DNA from: JAGNZR01 sp051648365 | GTDB lineage: Bacteria > Fusobacteriota > Fusobacteriia > Fusobacteriales > Fusobacteriaceae | Direction: 5' to 3' | Length of the DNA: 64,000 bases | Assembly (NCBI GenBank): GCA_051648365.1 | Contig: JBOFEZ010000139.1 | Location: forward strand, 1-64,000 | In this document: positions 42,446 through 50,982 of the stretch, one piece after another | Position numbering within the stretch: the stretch's first letter is position 1 | Layout of the letters: each line of letters begins with the position of its first letter | Made by a program: the position numbers and the translations under genes | Notes under the pieces: generated by a model | Seen by the model: the letters and a program-made list of their open reading frames with translations, nothing else | What the model was told of the DNA's origin: nothing | Databases searched by the model: none

Positions 42446-43147
42446 TTAAAGTGCTGCCTCTAATGCAATTTCAACCATCTCTCTTAATGTTGTCTGTCTT
42501 TCTTCAGAGGTTGTTGCTTCCCCTGTTACAAGAGAATCTGATATTGTCAGTATTGTAAGAGCATTTACATTATGTTTCGCAGCAACAGTATAAAGTCCTG
42601 CTGTTTCCATCTCTACACAAAGAACTCCAAACTGAGCCCATTTTTTATATGACTCAAAATCATCTCCGTAAAACTCATCTGAAGTCATAACATTTCCAGC
42701 TTTTATAGCTATATTTTTATCGTCTGCAGCTTTCATCGCTTTTCTGAAAAGTTCAAAAGAAGCTGTTGGTGCGTAATCCGCTCCATTAAATCTAAGTCTA
42801 TTTATCCCTGAATTAGAAGAACTTGACATAGCAAGAATTACATCTCTTATTTTTACATCTTCTCTGTAAGATCCTGCAGTTCCAACTCTTATTAGATTTT
42901 TACATCCAAATTCTGTGATTAGTTCTGTTGCATAAATACAGATTGAAGGAACTCCCATTCCAGTTCCCTGTACAGATACTTTTTTACCTTTGTAAGTTCC
43001 TGTAAATCCTAACATTCCTCTTACGTTGTTGTAGCAAACCACATCCTCAAGAAATGTCTCTGCTATCCATTTAGCTCTTAGAGGATCTCCTGGTAATAAA
43101 ACCGTTTCTGCTATATCTCCCTTTTTTGCTCCTATATGTACACTCAT
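42446..43147 (-). CDS. deoD: Purine-nucleoside phosphorylase DeoD
   Basis: From the ATG at 43147 the protein is 233 residues, the length of the hexameric DeoD family. It phosphorolyses purine (deoxy)nucleosides to base and (deoxy)ribose 1-phosphate. Signatures are MSVHIGAKKGDIAETVLLPGDP at the start, RVGTAGSYREDV, and the catalytic area VEMETAGLY with LTISDSLVTGE. A longer frame starts 12 codons upstream but GGAGG five bases before the ATG at 43147 decides the start. deoB lies upstream and consumes the sugar phosphate. Confidence 0.96.
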   Translation of the reverse strand: MSVHIGAKKGDIAETVLLPGDPLRAKWIAETFLEDVVCYNNVRGMLGFTGTYKGKKVSVQGTGMGVPSICIYATELITEFGCKNLIRVGTAGSYREDVKIRDVILAMSSSSNSGINRLRFNGADYAPTASFELFRKAMKAADDKNIAIKAGNVMTSDEFYGDDFESYKKWAQFGVLCVEMETAGLYTVAAKHNVNALTILTISDSLVTGEATTSEERQTTLREMVEIALEAAL

Positions 43148-43183
43148 TTTTACCTCCAAATATTTTATTTTATAGTTAATCAA

Positions 43184-44362
43184 TTATTTTATTTCTGATA
43201 AAAAACTTCCAGAAATATCTGTTTTTCCAAGAATAAAATCCTCTATTGTTGCTGCTATATCTCCGAAGCTACTTCTAGTTCCCAAGTTCACTCCAGATTT
43301 AAGAGTTTTTCCATAAATCAATAATGGAATATATTCTCTTGTATGATCTGTACCTTTATAAGTTGGGTCACATCCATGATCAGCAGTTATAATAAGCATC
43401 TCTTTTTCCTTTAGATTTTCCATAATTTCAGGAAGAAAAGAATCAAATTCTTCTAGAGCAAGTTTGTAACCTTTAACATCTCTTCTATGACCAAACTTCA
43501 TATCAAAATCTACAAGATTAGTAAATATAAGTCCTCTGCTATCCTCTTTAAGAGCTACTATGGTCTTTTGAATTCCATCCAAATTATCCTTGTTAGTTCC
43601 TCTATTTTCGGTTATTCCTATCCCCGCGAATATATCACTTGTTTTACCTATTCCTATGACGTCTAATCCAGCTTCTTTTATTCTATCAAGCATAGTAACT
43701 TTAGGCGGCACTACAGAATAATCATGTCTATTCGTTGTTCTTGTAAAATCTCCTTTTCCTTTTCCAGTATACGGTCTTGCTATTACTCTTGCCACTGGAG
43801 AGTGCTCGTTGCATATCTCAAGTGCTATTTTACAAGCCTTATATAATTCCTCCAAAGGGATATGATCTTCATGTGCTGCTATCTGAAGAACTGGATCTGC
43901 CGATGTATATAGTATCCATGCCCCAGTTTTTATCTGTTCATCTCCATAGTCATCAAGAACTGCAGTCCCTGAATATGGAAGGTTGCATAGTATTTTTCTT
44001 CCTGTACGTTCCTCTATTAATTTTATTACTTCAGAAGAAAATCCTTTGCTATACGTAGGGAAGCCTTTATCTGGAACTATTCCAGCAATCTCCCAATGTC
44101 CTGTTGTTGTGTCTTTTCCTATAGATTTTTCATCTGCTTTTCCATAGATTCCCATAGGATTTTCTGTCTTTGGAACTCCTAAAATTTCTATTATATTTCC
44201 CAGACCGAGTTTCTGCATATTTGGGAGATTTAATCCTCCAGTAGCTAAAGCTATATGTCCAAGAGTGTTAGCTCCCTCATCTCCATAATCTTTAGAATCT
44301 GGAGTATAGCCAACACCTAAACTATCTAAAACTATTATCGTGGCTCTTTCAATTTTTTCCAT
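43184..44362 (-). CDS. deoB: Phosphopentomutase
   Basis: The 392-residue enzyme interconverts (deoxy)ribose 1- and 5-phosphates, linking nucleoside phosphorolysis to central metabolism. It belongs to the alkaline-phosphatase fold; metal-binding residues are in IVLDSLGVG and LIITADHGCDPTYKGTDHTREY, and the phosphorylatable threonine region is GKDTTTGHWE. Its deoxyribose 5-phosphate product is the substrate of deoC, located 18 bases upstream. Length and all motifs are standard. Confidence 0.97.
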   Translation of the reverse strand: MEKIERATIIVLDSLGVGYTPDSKDYGDEGANTLGHIALATGGLNLPNMQKLGLGNIIEILGVPKTENPMGIYGKADEKSIGKDTTTGHWEIAGIVPDKGFPTYSKGFSSEVIKLIEERTGRKILCNLPYSGTAVLDDYGDEQIKTGAWILYTSADPVLQIAAHEDHIPLEELYKACKIALEICNEHSPVARVIARPYTGKGKGDFTRTTNRHDYSVVPPKVTMLDRIKEAGLDVIGIGKTSDIFAGIGITENRGTNKDNLDGIQKTIVALKEDSRGLIFTNLVDFDMKFGHRRDVKGYKLALEEFDSFLPEIMENLKEKEMLIITADHGCDPTYKGTDHTREYIPLLIYGKTLKSGVNLGTRSSFGDIAATIEDFILGKTDISGSFLSEIK

Positions 44363-44380
44363 AGATCCTTCCTCCTAAGA

Positions 44381-45046
44381 TTAATATTCTCCCTCTTTCA
44401 TCTTTCCAGTTGTCACAAGCTGTACTCCTGAAGATGTTCCAAGTCTATCGGCTCCAGCATTTATAAATTCCTCTGCAGTTGCAAGATCTTTTACTCCTCC
44501 TGCAGCTTTAATTTTAATCTTATCTCCAACTACAGTTTTCATCAACTTAAGATCTTGGAGTGTTGCTCCTCCCGTTCCGAATCCTGTAGATGTTTTTACA
44601 AAATCAGCACCTGCGTCCACACACATCTGACTTGCAATTTTTTTCTCCTCATCTGTCAGGTAACAATTTTCTATTATTACTTTAAGCACATTGCTTCCAA
44701 TAGCTTCTTTAATTTCTCTTATCTCTTGCTCAACTTCAGCGTGCATTCCAGATTTCATGAAACCTATATTGATAACCATATCTATTTCTGACGCACCATC
44801 AGCTATGCATTTTTTAGCTTCAAAAACTTTAGCTTCTTTACTCATAGCTCCAAGAGGGAAACCTATAACAGCACAAACTTTTACATCTGATCCCTCTAAC
44901 TCTTTTGTAGCAGTTGGCACATATGAACCATTTACACATACTGCATAAAAATTATACTCTCTTGCTTCTTTACAAAGTTTTTTAATATCCTCTACTATTG
45001 TTGTTGCCTTTAGTACTGTATGGTCTATATATTTATTTATTTTCAT
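44381..45046 (-). CDS. deoC: Deoxyribose-phosphate aldolase
   Basis: The 221-residue class I aldolase splits 2-deoxyribose 5-phosphate into glyceraldehyde 3-phosphate and acetaldehyde. The start NKYIDHTVLKATT is typical, the Schiff-base lysine is in FVKTSTGFGTGGAT (about residue 150), and IKAAGGVKDLATAEEFINAGADRLGTS follows. It starts two bases after the phosphorylase gene ends. With DeoB and the phosphorylases it lets the cell use the sugar of DNA-derived nucleosides for energy. Confidence 0.97.
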   Translation of the reverse strand: MKINKYIDHTVLKATTIVEDIKKLCKEAREYNFYAVCVNGSYVPTATKELEGSDVKVCAVIGFPLGAMSKEAKVFEAKKCIADGASEIDMVINIGFMKSGMHAEVEQEIREIKEAIGSNVLKVIIENCYLTDEEKKIASQMCVDAGADFVKTSTGFGTGGATLQDLKLMKTVVGDKIKIKAAGGVKDLATAEEFINAGADRLGTSSGVQLVTTGKMKEGEY

Positions 45047-45048
45047 CC

Positions 45049-46353
45049 TTATCCCCCTATGATTTCTAATATTATTGGTTTTTCGGATACTTTTTCAGTT
45101 GAATACCGAATAGCTGAATCTACAACTGCGACGATACTTTCTGTTAAATTTCCTTTATGATAAAAATCCAGAATTTTATCTCCTTTTTTTACTCTACTTC
45201 CAACTTTGGCTTTCATTATTATTCCTACAGAGTGGTCTATTTCATCTTCTTTAGTTGCTCTTCCTGCTCCAAGCATCATAGCTGCTCTTCCTATTTCATC
45301 TGCTGCTATTTCAGAGATATATCCATCATCTTTCGCTAAATATGGAGTTACTTCCTTGGCTACCTCAAGTAACGAATAATCATCACAAATTCTAGGGTCT
45401 CCCCCTGAAGCCTCTATAAAGCTTTTCAAATTATCTAAAGCTTTTCCAGAAGCAATTACTTCTTCAACTATTTTTATTCCTTCTTCCACAGTTGAAACAT
45501 CACCTTTCATTTTAAGGGCTTGTGCTCCAAGTTTAACTATGAGATCTTGAAATAGTTTTGGACCTCTACCCTTAAGTGTTTCGATTGCTTCAATTACTTC
45601 TAAAGAGTTCCCCACTGCATTTCCAAGTGGTTCATCCATATTGCTGAGCATACAAACTATATTTCTATTGAAGAGTTTTCCAAGTTTATGCATAGTTTCC
45701 GCAAGTTTCTTTGCATCCTCAAATGTTTTCATAAAAGCTCCAGATCCTACCTTTACATCCAATATTATAGCATCTGCATGAACAGCCAGTTTTTTACTCA
45801 TAATTGAGCTAGCTATAAGAGGAATACTCGACACTGTTCCTGTTACATCACGAAGAGCATACAATTTTTTATCCAGCGGAACTATTTTTTCTGAAGCTCC
45901 CATAAGACCAGTTCCAACTTTATTTACAAGTTCAATTAATGCTTCCCTTGTTTCACAAAATTTGAATCCCTTTATAGATTCAAATTTATCTATAGTTCCT
46001 CCTGTATGACCAAGCCCTTTTCCTGAAAGTTTTGCCGTACCCATTCCTAGAGCTCCTAAAACTGGGGCAAGTGCAATAGTTGTTTTGTCTCCAACTCCTC
46101 CTGTAGAATGTTTATCCACAAGAAATTTATCTGTTCCCGGAAAATCTATAGTATCTCCCGAATTTATCATTTCAGCAGTAAAATATTTGAGTTCATTATC
46201 ATCCATACCTCTAAAATAAACTGCCATTAAAAAAGCTGACATCTGATAGTCAGGTATTTTCCCTTCGGAGTAATTCTTCAAAAAGAATTTCACCTCTTCC
46301 TCTGTCAATATCTTTCCATCTCTCTTTTTTTCAATTATATCTACAGCTCTCAT
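45049..46353 (-). CDS. pdp: Pyrimidine-nucleoside phosphorylase (Pdp/DeoA family)
   Basis: The 434-residue enzyme phosphorolyses thymidine, uridine and related nucleosides. The first helical domain (RAVDIIEKKRDGKILTEEE) is followed by DKHSTGGVGDKTTIALAPVLGALG, the phosphate/substrate motif LSGKGLGHTGGTIDKFESI, and the C-terminal barrel-sandwich domain. Its length and the Lys-His-Ser-Thr motif are shared by Pdp (broad pyrimidine) and DeoA (thymidine-specific). Absence of a separate uridine phosphorylase in the window favours Pdp weakly. It is the first gene of the deo-type operon and has a good promoter and a palindrome in its leader. Confidence 0.9.
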   Translation of the reverse strand: MRAVDIIEKKRDGKILTEEEVKFFLKNYSEGKIPDYQMSAFLMAVYFRGMDDNELKYFTAEMINSGDTIDFPGTDKFLVDKHSTGGVGDKTTIALAPVLGALGMGTAKLSGKGLGHTGGTIDKFESIKGFKFCETREALIELVNKVGTGLMGASEKIVPLDKKLYALRDVTGTVSSIPLIASSIMSKKLAVHADAIILDVKVGSGAFMKTFEDAKKLAETMHKLGKLFNRNIVCMLSNMDEPLGNAVGNSLEVIEAIETLKGRGPKLFQDLIVKLGAQALKMKGDVSTVEEGIKIVEEVIASGKALDNLKSFIEASGGDPRICDDYSLLEVAKEVTPYLAKDDGYISEIAADEIGRAAMMLGAGRATKEDEIDHSVGIIMKAKVGSRVKKGDKILDFYHKGNLTESIVAVVDSAIRYSTEKVSEKPIILEIIGG

Positions 46354-46367
46354 TTTTCCTCCTTTCC

Positions 46368-46385
46368 AATATTTCTGGAAATATT
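46368..46385 (-). promoter_or_regulatory. Palindrome in the deo operon leader, candidate operator
   Basis: AATATTTC and GAAATATT form a perfect 8-bp inverted repeat with a 2-base spacer. It lies between the promoter and the ribosome-binding site of the pyrimidine phosphorylase gene, an apt place for a repressor. Confidence 0.4.
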
Positions 46386-46397
46386 TATCAGTATTTT

Positions 46398-46426
46398 ATT
46401 ATAACTTATATTTAAAAAAATAACAA
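46398..46426 (-). promoter_or_regulatory. Promoter for the deo-type operon
   Basis: On the minus strand -35 TTGTTA (46421-46426) and -10 TATAAT (46398-46403) have a 17-base spacer. Confidence 0.7.
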
Positions 46427-46444
46427 CCGGACAACTTGCTGGAA

Positions 46445-46486
46445 GCAAAAGAAAAAGGGAGGTCTGTCTCCAGCTCTCTCCCTTTA
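46445..46486 (-). terminator. Terminator after the first BMP lipoprotein gene
   Basis: AAAGGGAG and CTCCCTTT form the stem on the minus strand, followed by TTCTTTTG. The loop contains a secondary inverted repeat. Confidence 0.7.
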
Positions 46487-46495
46487 ATCATCTAA

Positions 46496-47488
46496 TTATT
46501 TTACCACTATTTCTCCAGATTTTATCTTACTGATAATCTCCTGTAGTCTATTAATATTTTCAGCACCGATAGTATCTTTTGTATTTCTTAAATCCGTAAC
46601 TCCAACTCCGTTCTCAGCAACTCCCAAAACATTATTTCCTGGTTGAAATTTTCCTTCAACAAGAGATTTTACAGTGTCATATACAGCTATATCCACATTT
46701 TTAACCATAGAAGTCAATACAGTTCCTTGTGCGACGTCATCTTGGTCAGAGTCCACTCCGATTGCATATTTCCCTAATTCTTTAGCACCTTCTATTACTC
46801 CGATTCCTGTAGCTCCTGCCGCATGATAAACAACATCTGCTCCCTGATTAATTTGAGATATGGCAATTTCTTTTCCTTTCAACGGATCATTAAATGGATT
46901 TATTCCTCCTACTGACACAGATATAACTTTCATATCAGGGTTGATATATTTAGCTCCCTGCTCATATCCTTTTTGAAATTTTTGAATCTGCGGAACATCT
47001 ATTCCACCTACGAATCCTATAGTTCCTGTTTTAGACATCATAGCAGCAACTGCTCCCACCAAAAATGAACCTTCATCTTCTCTAAAAAGAAGATTTTTTG
47101 TATTAGGCTGTTCAACTGCCGTATCTATCATTGCAAATTTTATATTTGGGTATTCACCGGCTACTTTATTAGTAGCATCTGTCATTTGAAAGCCTGTAGC
47201 TACAACTAAGTCATAATCAGCTTCTGCAAATTCTCTTAAAAACTGCTCATCTTCTGCTGAAGAAGCTGGCTCTACATATTTGAAATCAATTCCGAATTCT
47301 TTTTTAGCCATTTCAAGACCTCTATAGGCTGAATCGTTGAAAGATTTGTCTCCAAGTCCTCCTGTAGAAAGTACAATACCAATTTTTAAAGCTTCCTTCT
47401 CTGATACCGTTTCAGAAGAATCTTTAGAACCACATGACGTAAATAAAAGTGTAGATAAAATTATTAATCCTGAAAATAATTTTTTCAT
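46496..47488 (-). CDS. BMP/PnrA-type nucleoside-binding lipoprotein (copy 1)
   Basis: The 330-residue lipoprotein (lipobox LFTSC, cysteine 19) is a type 1 periplasmic-binding protein of the BMP/PnrA/TmpC group, which delivers purine nucleosides to an ABC importer. Diagnostic stretches are KIGIVLSTGGLGDKSFNDSAYRGLE, AMIDTAVE, GFVGGIDVPQIQKF, and VVYHAAGATGIGVIEGAKEL followed by VDSDQDD. It is the most divergent of three consecutive copies in the window. It has its own -35/-10 pair and terminator, so it can be expressed separately. No ABC ATPase or permease gene is adjacent. Confidence 0.9.
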   Translation of the reverse strand: MKKLFSGLIILSTLLFTSCGSKDSSETVSEKEALKIGIVLSTGGLGDKSFNDSAYRGLEMAKKEFGIDFKYVEPASSAEDEQFLREFAEADYDLVVATGFQMTDATNKVAGEYPNIKFAMIDTAVEQPNTKNLLFREDEGSFLVGAVAAMMSKTGTIGFVGGIDVPQIQKFQKGYEQGAKYINPDMKVISVSVGGINPFNDPLKGKEIAISQINQGADVVYHAAGATGIGVIEGAKELGKYAIGVDSDQDDVAQGTVLTSMVKNVDIAVYDTVKSLVEGKFQPGNNVLGVAENGVGVTDLRNTKDTIGAENINRLQEIISKIKSGEIVVK

Positions 47489-47523
47489 TCTTTCCTCCTA
47501 AATTATTTTTTTATAATCTTTTA

Positions 47524-47552
47524 ATTTTAACATTTTTCCCTAAAGAGTTCAA
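47524..47552 (-). promoter_or_regulatory. Promoter for BMP lipoprotein copy 1
   Basis: On the minus strand -35 TTGAAC (47547-47552) and -10 TAAAAT (47524-47529) have a 17-base spacer. The sequence around the -10 box (ATGTTAAAATTAAAA) closely resembles that of copy 2. Confidence 0.65.
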
Positions 47553-47567
47553 GAATTTATTTTGTAA

Positions 47568-47607
47568 TAAAAAAATCTCAGAATTCCAAAATTCTGAGAT
47601 TTTTTTA
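47568..47607 (-). terminator. Terminator after BMP lipoprotein copy 2
   Basis: AATCTCAGAATT pairs with AATTCTGAGATT around a 4-base loop, followed by a T run on the minus strand. Confidence 0.92.
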
Positions 47608-48636
47608 TTACTTAACTACTATTTCTCCTGATTTTATCTTAGCTATAATTTCTTGAAGTTTAGCAAGATTTTCTGCTCCGATTATATCTTTAGTATTTCT
47701 GAAATCAGTAGTTCCAACTCCATTTTCTGCAACTCCGAAAATATGTGTTCCAGTTTTGAAATTTCCATCTACAACTGATTTTACAGTATCATAGACAGCT
47801 ACATCTATATTTTTAAGCATAGAAGTTAAAACTACACCTGGTGCAACATCATCTTGATCCGAGTCTACTCCAATTGCATATTTACCTAACTCTTTAGCTC
47901 CTTCTATAACTCCAATTCCAGTAGCTCCTGCTGCATGATAAACAACATCTGCCCCTTGCTTAATTTGAGATATAGCAATTTCTTTTCCTTTCAATGGATC
48001 GTTAAATGGATTTTGTCCTCCAGCATATACTGTAAGAACTTTAGCTCCAGAGTTAACGTATTTTGCTCCTTGCTCATATCCTCTTTGGAATTTTTGAATT
48101 AAAGGAACTTCAATTCCTCCAACAAATCCTATAGTTCCTGTCTTAGACATCATAGCAGCGACTGCTCCCATAAGGAACGATCCTTCATCTTCTTTAAAAA
48201 GAAGATTTCTTGTATTTGGAGATTCAATAATATCATCTATCATAGCAAATTTAATATTAGGATAGTCAGCAGCTACTTTTTTGGCAGCATCTGTCATTTG
48301 GAATCCCGTAGCTATTATTAAATCATAGTTTGCATCTGCATACTCTCTTAAGAACTGCTCATCTTCTGCTGAAGAAGCAGGCTCCACATATTTAAATTCA
48401 ACACCTAAGTCTTTCTTAGCCATTTCAAGACCTCTGTGAGCTGAATCATTGAAAGATTTGTCTCCAAGCCCTCCTGTTGAAAGCACAATACCTACTTTTA
48501 ATGAACTTGTTGCTGGAGCTGCTGCAGTATTTTGCGTAGCTTTCTCCTCTGTCGGCTTTGCAGCTTCTTTAGAACCACCACAAGCTGTAAGTAAAAGTGA
48601 AGATAATACAACTAAACCTGAAATTAATTTTTTCAT
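47608..48636 (-). CDS. BMP/PnrA-type nucleoside-binding lipoprotein (copy 2)
   Basis: From MKKLISGLVV the protein is 342 residues; the lipobox LLTAC places the lipidated cysteine at 19. Then follows a Glu/Ala/Thr-rich spacer of about 25 residues and the same core as copies 1 and 3: VGIVLSTGGLGDKSFNDSAHRGLE, AMIDDIIE, GFVGGIEVPLIQKFQRG, and VDSDQDDVAPG. A frame with five more codons exists upstream, but GGGAGG sits inside it and leads to the ATG at 48636. It is closest to copy 3. It has its own promoter and strong terminator. Predicted role: capture of nucleosides in the periplasm for an ABC importer. Confidence 0.9.
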   Translation of the reverse strand: MKKLISGLVVLSSLLLTACGGSKEAAKPTEEKATQNTAAAPATSSLKVGIVLSTGGLGDKSFNDSAHRGLEMAKKDLGVEFKYVEPASSAEDEQFLREYADANYDLIIATGFQMTDAAKKVAADYPNIKFAMIDDIIESPNTRNLLFKEDEGSFLMGAVAAMMSKTGTIGFVGGIEVPLIQKFQRGYEQGAKYVNSGAKVLTVYAGGQNPFNDPLKGKEIAISQIKQGADVVYHAAGATGIGVIEGAKELGKYAIGVDSDQDDVAPGVVLTSMLKNIDVAVYDTVKSVVDGNFKTGTHIFGVAENGVGTTDFRNTKDIIGAENLAKLQEIIAKIKSGEIVVK

Positions 48637-48677
48637 TTTGTTCCTCCCCATGTTTTTTTATATTACAAACATTTTTA

Positions 48678-48706
48678 ATTTTAACACATTTTTTTTATAA
48701 ATTCAA
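48678..48706 (-). promoter_or_regulatory. Promoter for BMP lipoprotein copy 2
   Basis: On the minus strand -35 TTGAAT (48701-48706) and -10 TAAAAT (48678-48683) have a 17-base spacer. Confidence 0.65.
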
Positions 48707-48822
48707 CATTTTCGAACTAAAAAAACACTTAATTCATTTCTGTTCCTAACATTAATTCTACAAAAAAAATAGTGTGTTCTCTTCCCTTAAAAAATTTATA
48801 ACTTTTAAATTATATCAAGTTA

Positions 48823-49836
48823 TTATTGTTTAACTACTATTTCCCCTGATTTTATCTTAGCTATAATCTCATCAAGTTTAGCAAGATTTTCTGCTCCGAT
48901 TATATCCTTAGTATTTTTGAACTCAGTTGTTCCAACTCCATTTTCTGCAATTCCGAAAGCATGTGTTCCAGCTTGAAACTCTCCATCTACAACTGATTTT
49001 ACAGTATCATAGACAGCTACATCTACATTCTTAAGCATAGAAGTTAAAACTACACCTGGTGCAACATCATCTTGATCCGAGTCTACTCCGATTGCATATT
49101 TACCCAATTCTTTAGCTCCATCTATAACTCCAATTCCTGTTGACCCTGATGCATGGTAAACAACATCCGCTCCCTGTTTAATCTCAGATATAGCAATTTC
49201 TTTTCCTTTTAATGGATCGTTAAATGGATTTTGTCCCCCTACATATGCAGCAAGAACTTTAATATCAGGATTTATATATTTAGCTCCCTGCTCATATCCC
49301 TTTTGGAATTTTTGCATCAACGGAATCTCTATCCCTCCAACAAACCCTATGATTTTGGTTTTAGACATCATAGCAGCAACCGCTCCCATAAGGAATGATC
49401 CTTCCTCTTCTTTAAAAAGAAGATTTCTTGTATTTGAAGATTCCACAACTCCATCTATCATAGCAAATTTAATATTAGGATAATCTGCTGCCACTTTTTT
49501 AGTAGCATCTACCATGTCAAATCCTGTAGCTATTATTAAATCATAGTTTGCATCTGCATACTCTCTTAAAAATTGATCATCTTCTGTTGGAGAAGCTATT
49601 TCTACATATTTAAATTCAACACCTAGATCTTTCTTAGCCATTTCAAGACCTCTGTAAGCTGAATCGTTGAAAGATTTGTCTCCAAGCCCTCCTGTTGAAA
49701 GTACAATACCTACTTTTAATGGGCTTTTTACTGCAGTATTTTTTCCCTCTGTCGGGTTTGTAGTTTCTTTAGAACCACCACAAGCTGTAAGTAGAAGAGA
49801 TGACAATATCGTTAAAACTAAAATTAATTTTTTCAT
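48823..49836 (-). CDS. BMP/PnrA-type nucleoside-binding lipoprotein (copy 3)
   Basis: The 337-residue lipoprotein (lipobox LLTAC, cysteine 19) has the same family core: VGIVLSTGGLGDKSFNDSAYRGLE, a DxxD-type segment at AMIDGVVESSN, GFVGGIEIPLMQKF, and YHASGSTGIGVIDGAKEL. Differences from copy 2 concentrate in the spacer and in the region around residue 200 (AAYVGGQNP, YHASGST), which may alter ligand choice. No separate promoter or terminator could be seen in the 78 bases between it and tsx, so it is likely read from the riboswitch-controlled tsx transcript. Confidence 0.9.
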   Translation of the reverse strand: MKKLILVLTILSSLLLTACGGSKETTNPTEGKNTAVKSPLKVGIVLSTGGLGDKSFNDSAYRGLEMAKKDLGVEFKYVEIASPTEDDQFLREYADANYDLIIATGFDMVDATKKVAADYPNIKFAMIDGVVESSNTRNLLFKEEEGSFLMGAVAAMMSKTKIIGFVGGIEIPLMQKFQKGYEQGAKYINPDIKVLAAYVGGQNPFNDPLKGKEIAISEIKQGADVVYHASGSTGIGVIDGAKELGKYAIGVDSDQDDVAPGVVLTSMLKNVDVAVYDTVKSVVDGEFQAGTHAFGIAENGVGTTEFKNTKDIIGAENLAKLDEIIAKIKSGEIVVKQ

Positions 49837-49914
49837 TTTATTTTCTCCTCATTTTTTTATTACATATTTTTTATTTCAATAATTTTTTCAATTTAATGCT
49901 TTTATCATTTATAA

Positions 49915-50826
49915 TTAGAACTTATACGTAACTGCAAAAAAGTGAGAAAATCCTGTAGACTCTACTTTTTTTCCATTCCACGGAATTTCTGCTCCGTCTT
50001 TTCCATTTATCATATTTTTAGTATATTTTAATCCATATCCTAAAGCATAGTTATCTGAATGCCAGTAAAATCCGTTAAACCATTGAAACTCATCAGAAGT
50101 TCTGTGTTCATCTTTGTATGCTGCATCAAATTGATATGCCATATACCCCTGATATGCAAGAAATGTTCCATTCTCAAAGAAATAAAAAGGTTTAAACCAG
50201 TTATTTTTAACTAAATATCCGTCCCATTTTTCTTCTCTTTCAGAATCAAAATCTTCAGCTACATAAAGTGCATAGGCATTTAACCCCATCGTTCCTAACC
50301 ATGGAACCTCTATATCAGTTCCAAGTCCAAGTCCATTTATCCAAAGATCTGATTCTCCCGCCTTAAGGTATCCAGCTAAATAAACTTCTTTAACAGGTCC
50401 TAAAGATAAATCTGCATTAAACATTTCGTTCATTGATAATCTAGGCATTAATTCTGCAAAGAAATTAGTATTTCCTGCTTTCTCTGATTTTACGTTGAAA
50501 TCAGAAAATTCTTCATTATGAACTACATCTGAAAAATCTATATATCCATAAAAATCGAAAGCTCCTTTTCTTCCTCCAATCTCTATTTCTAAATAAGTGT
50601 CATTTGCTTTTGGACCAAGTGCTGTCATTCCGTTTCCATGCATTAAATTGAAATTTACAAATTTAAAATCTCTTGAAATTGGAGTTTCCGCTGTTACTTC
50701 AATTTTTTCCTCTGCAACAATAACTATCGGCTCTATCGCTACTGTTGGAGCTACTACTATCTCTTTTGCAATTGCTACCGAACTTATTACTACAAGTGTT
50801 GCAAGCATTAAACTTAATTTTTTCAT
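49915..50826 (-). CDS. Tsx-like outer-membrane nucleoside channel
   Basis: The 303-residue exported protein (signal peptide MKKLSLMLATLVVISSVAIA) is a beta-barrel resembling Tsx, the nucleoside-specific outer-membrane channel of enterobacteria. Recognisable are FVNFNLMHGNG, TYLEIEIGGRKGAFDFYGYIDF, a FFAELMPRLSMNEM segment and the C-terminal GFSHFFAVTYKF with terminal phenylalanine for barrel insertion. Between signal and barrel is a Val/Glu-rich stretch. It is preceded by a consensus promoter and a guanine-class riboswitch with terminator, and followed by three nucleoside-binding lipoproteins. That context strongly supports a nucleoside or purine channel. Confidence 0.85.
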   Translation of the reverse strand: MKKLSLMLATLVVISSVAIAKEIVVAPTVAIEPIVIVAEEKIEVTAETPISRDFKFVNFNLMHGNGMTALGPKANDTYLEIEIGGRKGAFDFYGYIDFSDVVHNEEFSDFNVKSEKAGNTNFFAELMPRLSMNEMFNADLSLGPVKEVYLAGYLKAGESDLWINGLGLGTDIEVPWLGTMGLNAYALYVAEDFDSEREEKWDGYLVKNNWFKPFYFFENGTFLAYQGYMAYQFDAAYKDEHRTSDEFQWFNGFYWHSDNYALGYGLKYTKNMINGKDGAEIPWNGKKVESTGFSHFFAVTYKF

Positions 50827-50853
50827 TTTTCCCCCAAATTAAATTATTTTTAT

Positions 50854-50883
50854 AAAAGAAAAGGTCTATGCAGAGCATAGACC
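50854..50883 (-). terminator. Riboswitch expression-platform terminator
   Basis: GGTCTATGC and GCATAGACC form a perfect 9-bp stem with loop TCT on the minus strand, then TTTTCTTTT. It lies between the purine aptamer and the tsx ribosome-binding site. Positions 50880-50889 (TAAATTGGTC) can alternatively pair with 50912-50921 (GACTAATTTA), breaking the stem. Confidence 0.85.
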
Positions 50884-50919
50884 AATTTAAATAAAACTTT
50901 TACAGTTAATATAAATTAG

Positions 50920-50982
50920 TCCATAGAGAATCATTCATGGTGATTCGTAGAAACGTTCCTCCTTATTAGGAACATATATGGA
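50920..50982 (-). promoter_or_regulatory. Guanine-class purine riboswitch aptamer
   Basis: On the minus strand all purine-riboswitch parts are present. P1 is TCCATA/TATGGA. P2 is GTTCCT/AGGAAC with the 7-base loop AATAAGG. J2/3 is GTTTCTAC. P3 is GAATCA/TGATTC with the 7-base loop CCATGAA. The GG of L2 and CC of L3 can form the kissing pairs. J3/1 reads TCT with C at the ligand-pairing position (complement of 50926), which predicts guanine/hypoxanthine rather than adenine binding. Confidence 0.9.

Noticed and set aside
48637..48822. Second purine riboswitch upstream of BMP lipoprotein copy 2
   Set aside because: No GTTTCTAC core or paired P2/P3 was found. Only a weak ATAACTT/AAGTTAT hairpin after copy 3 and an ordinary promoter are present.
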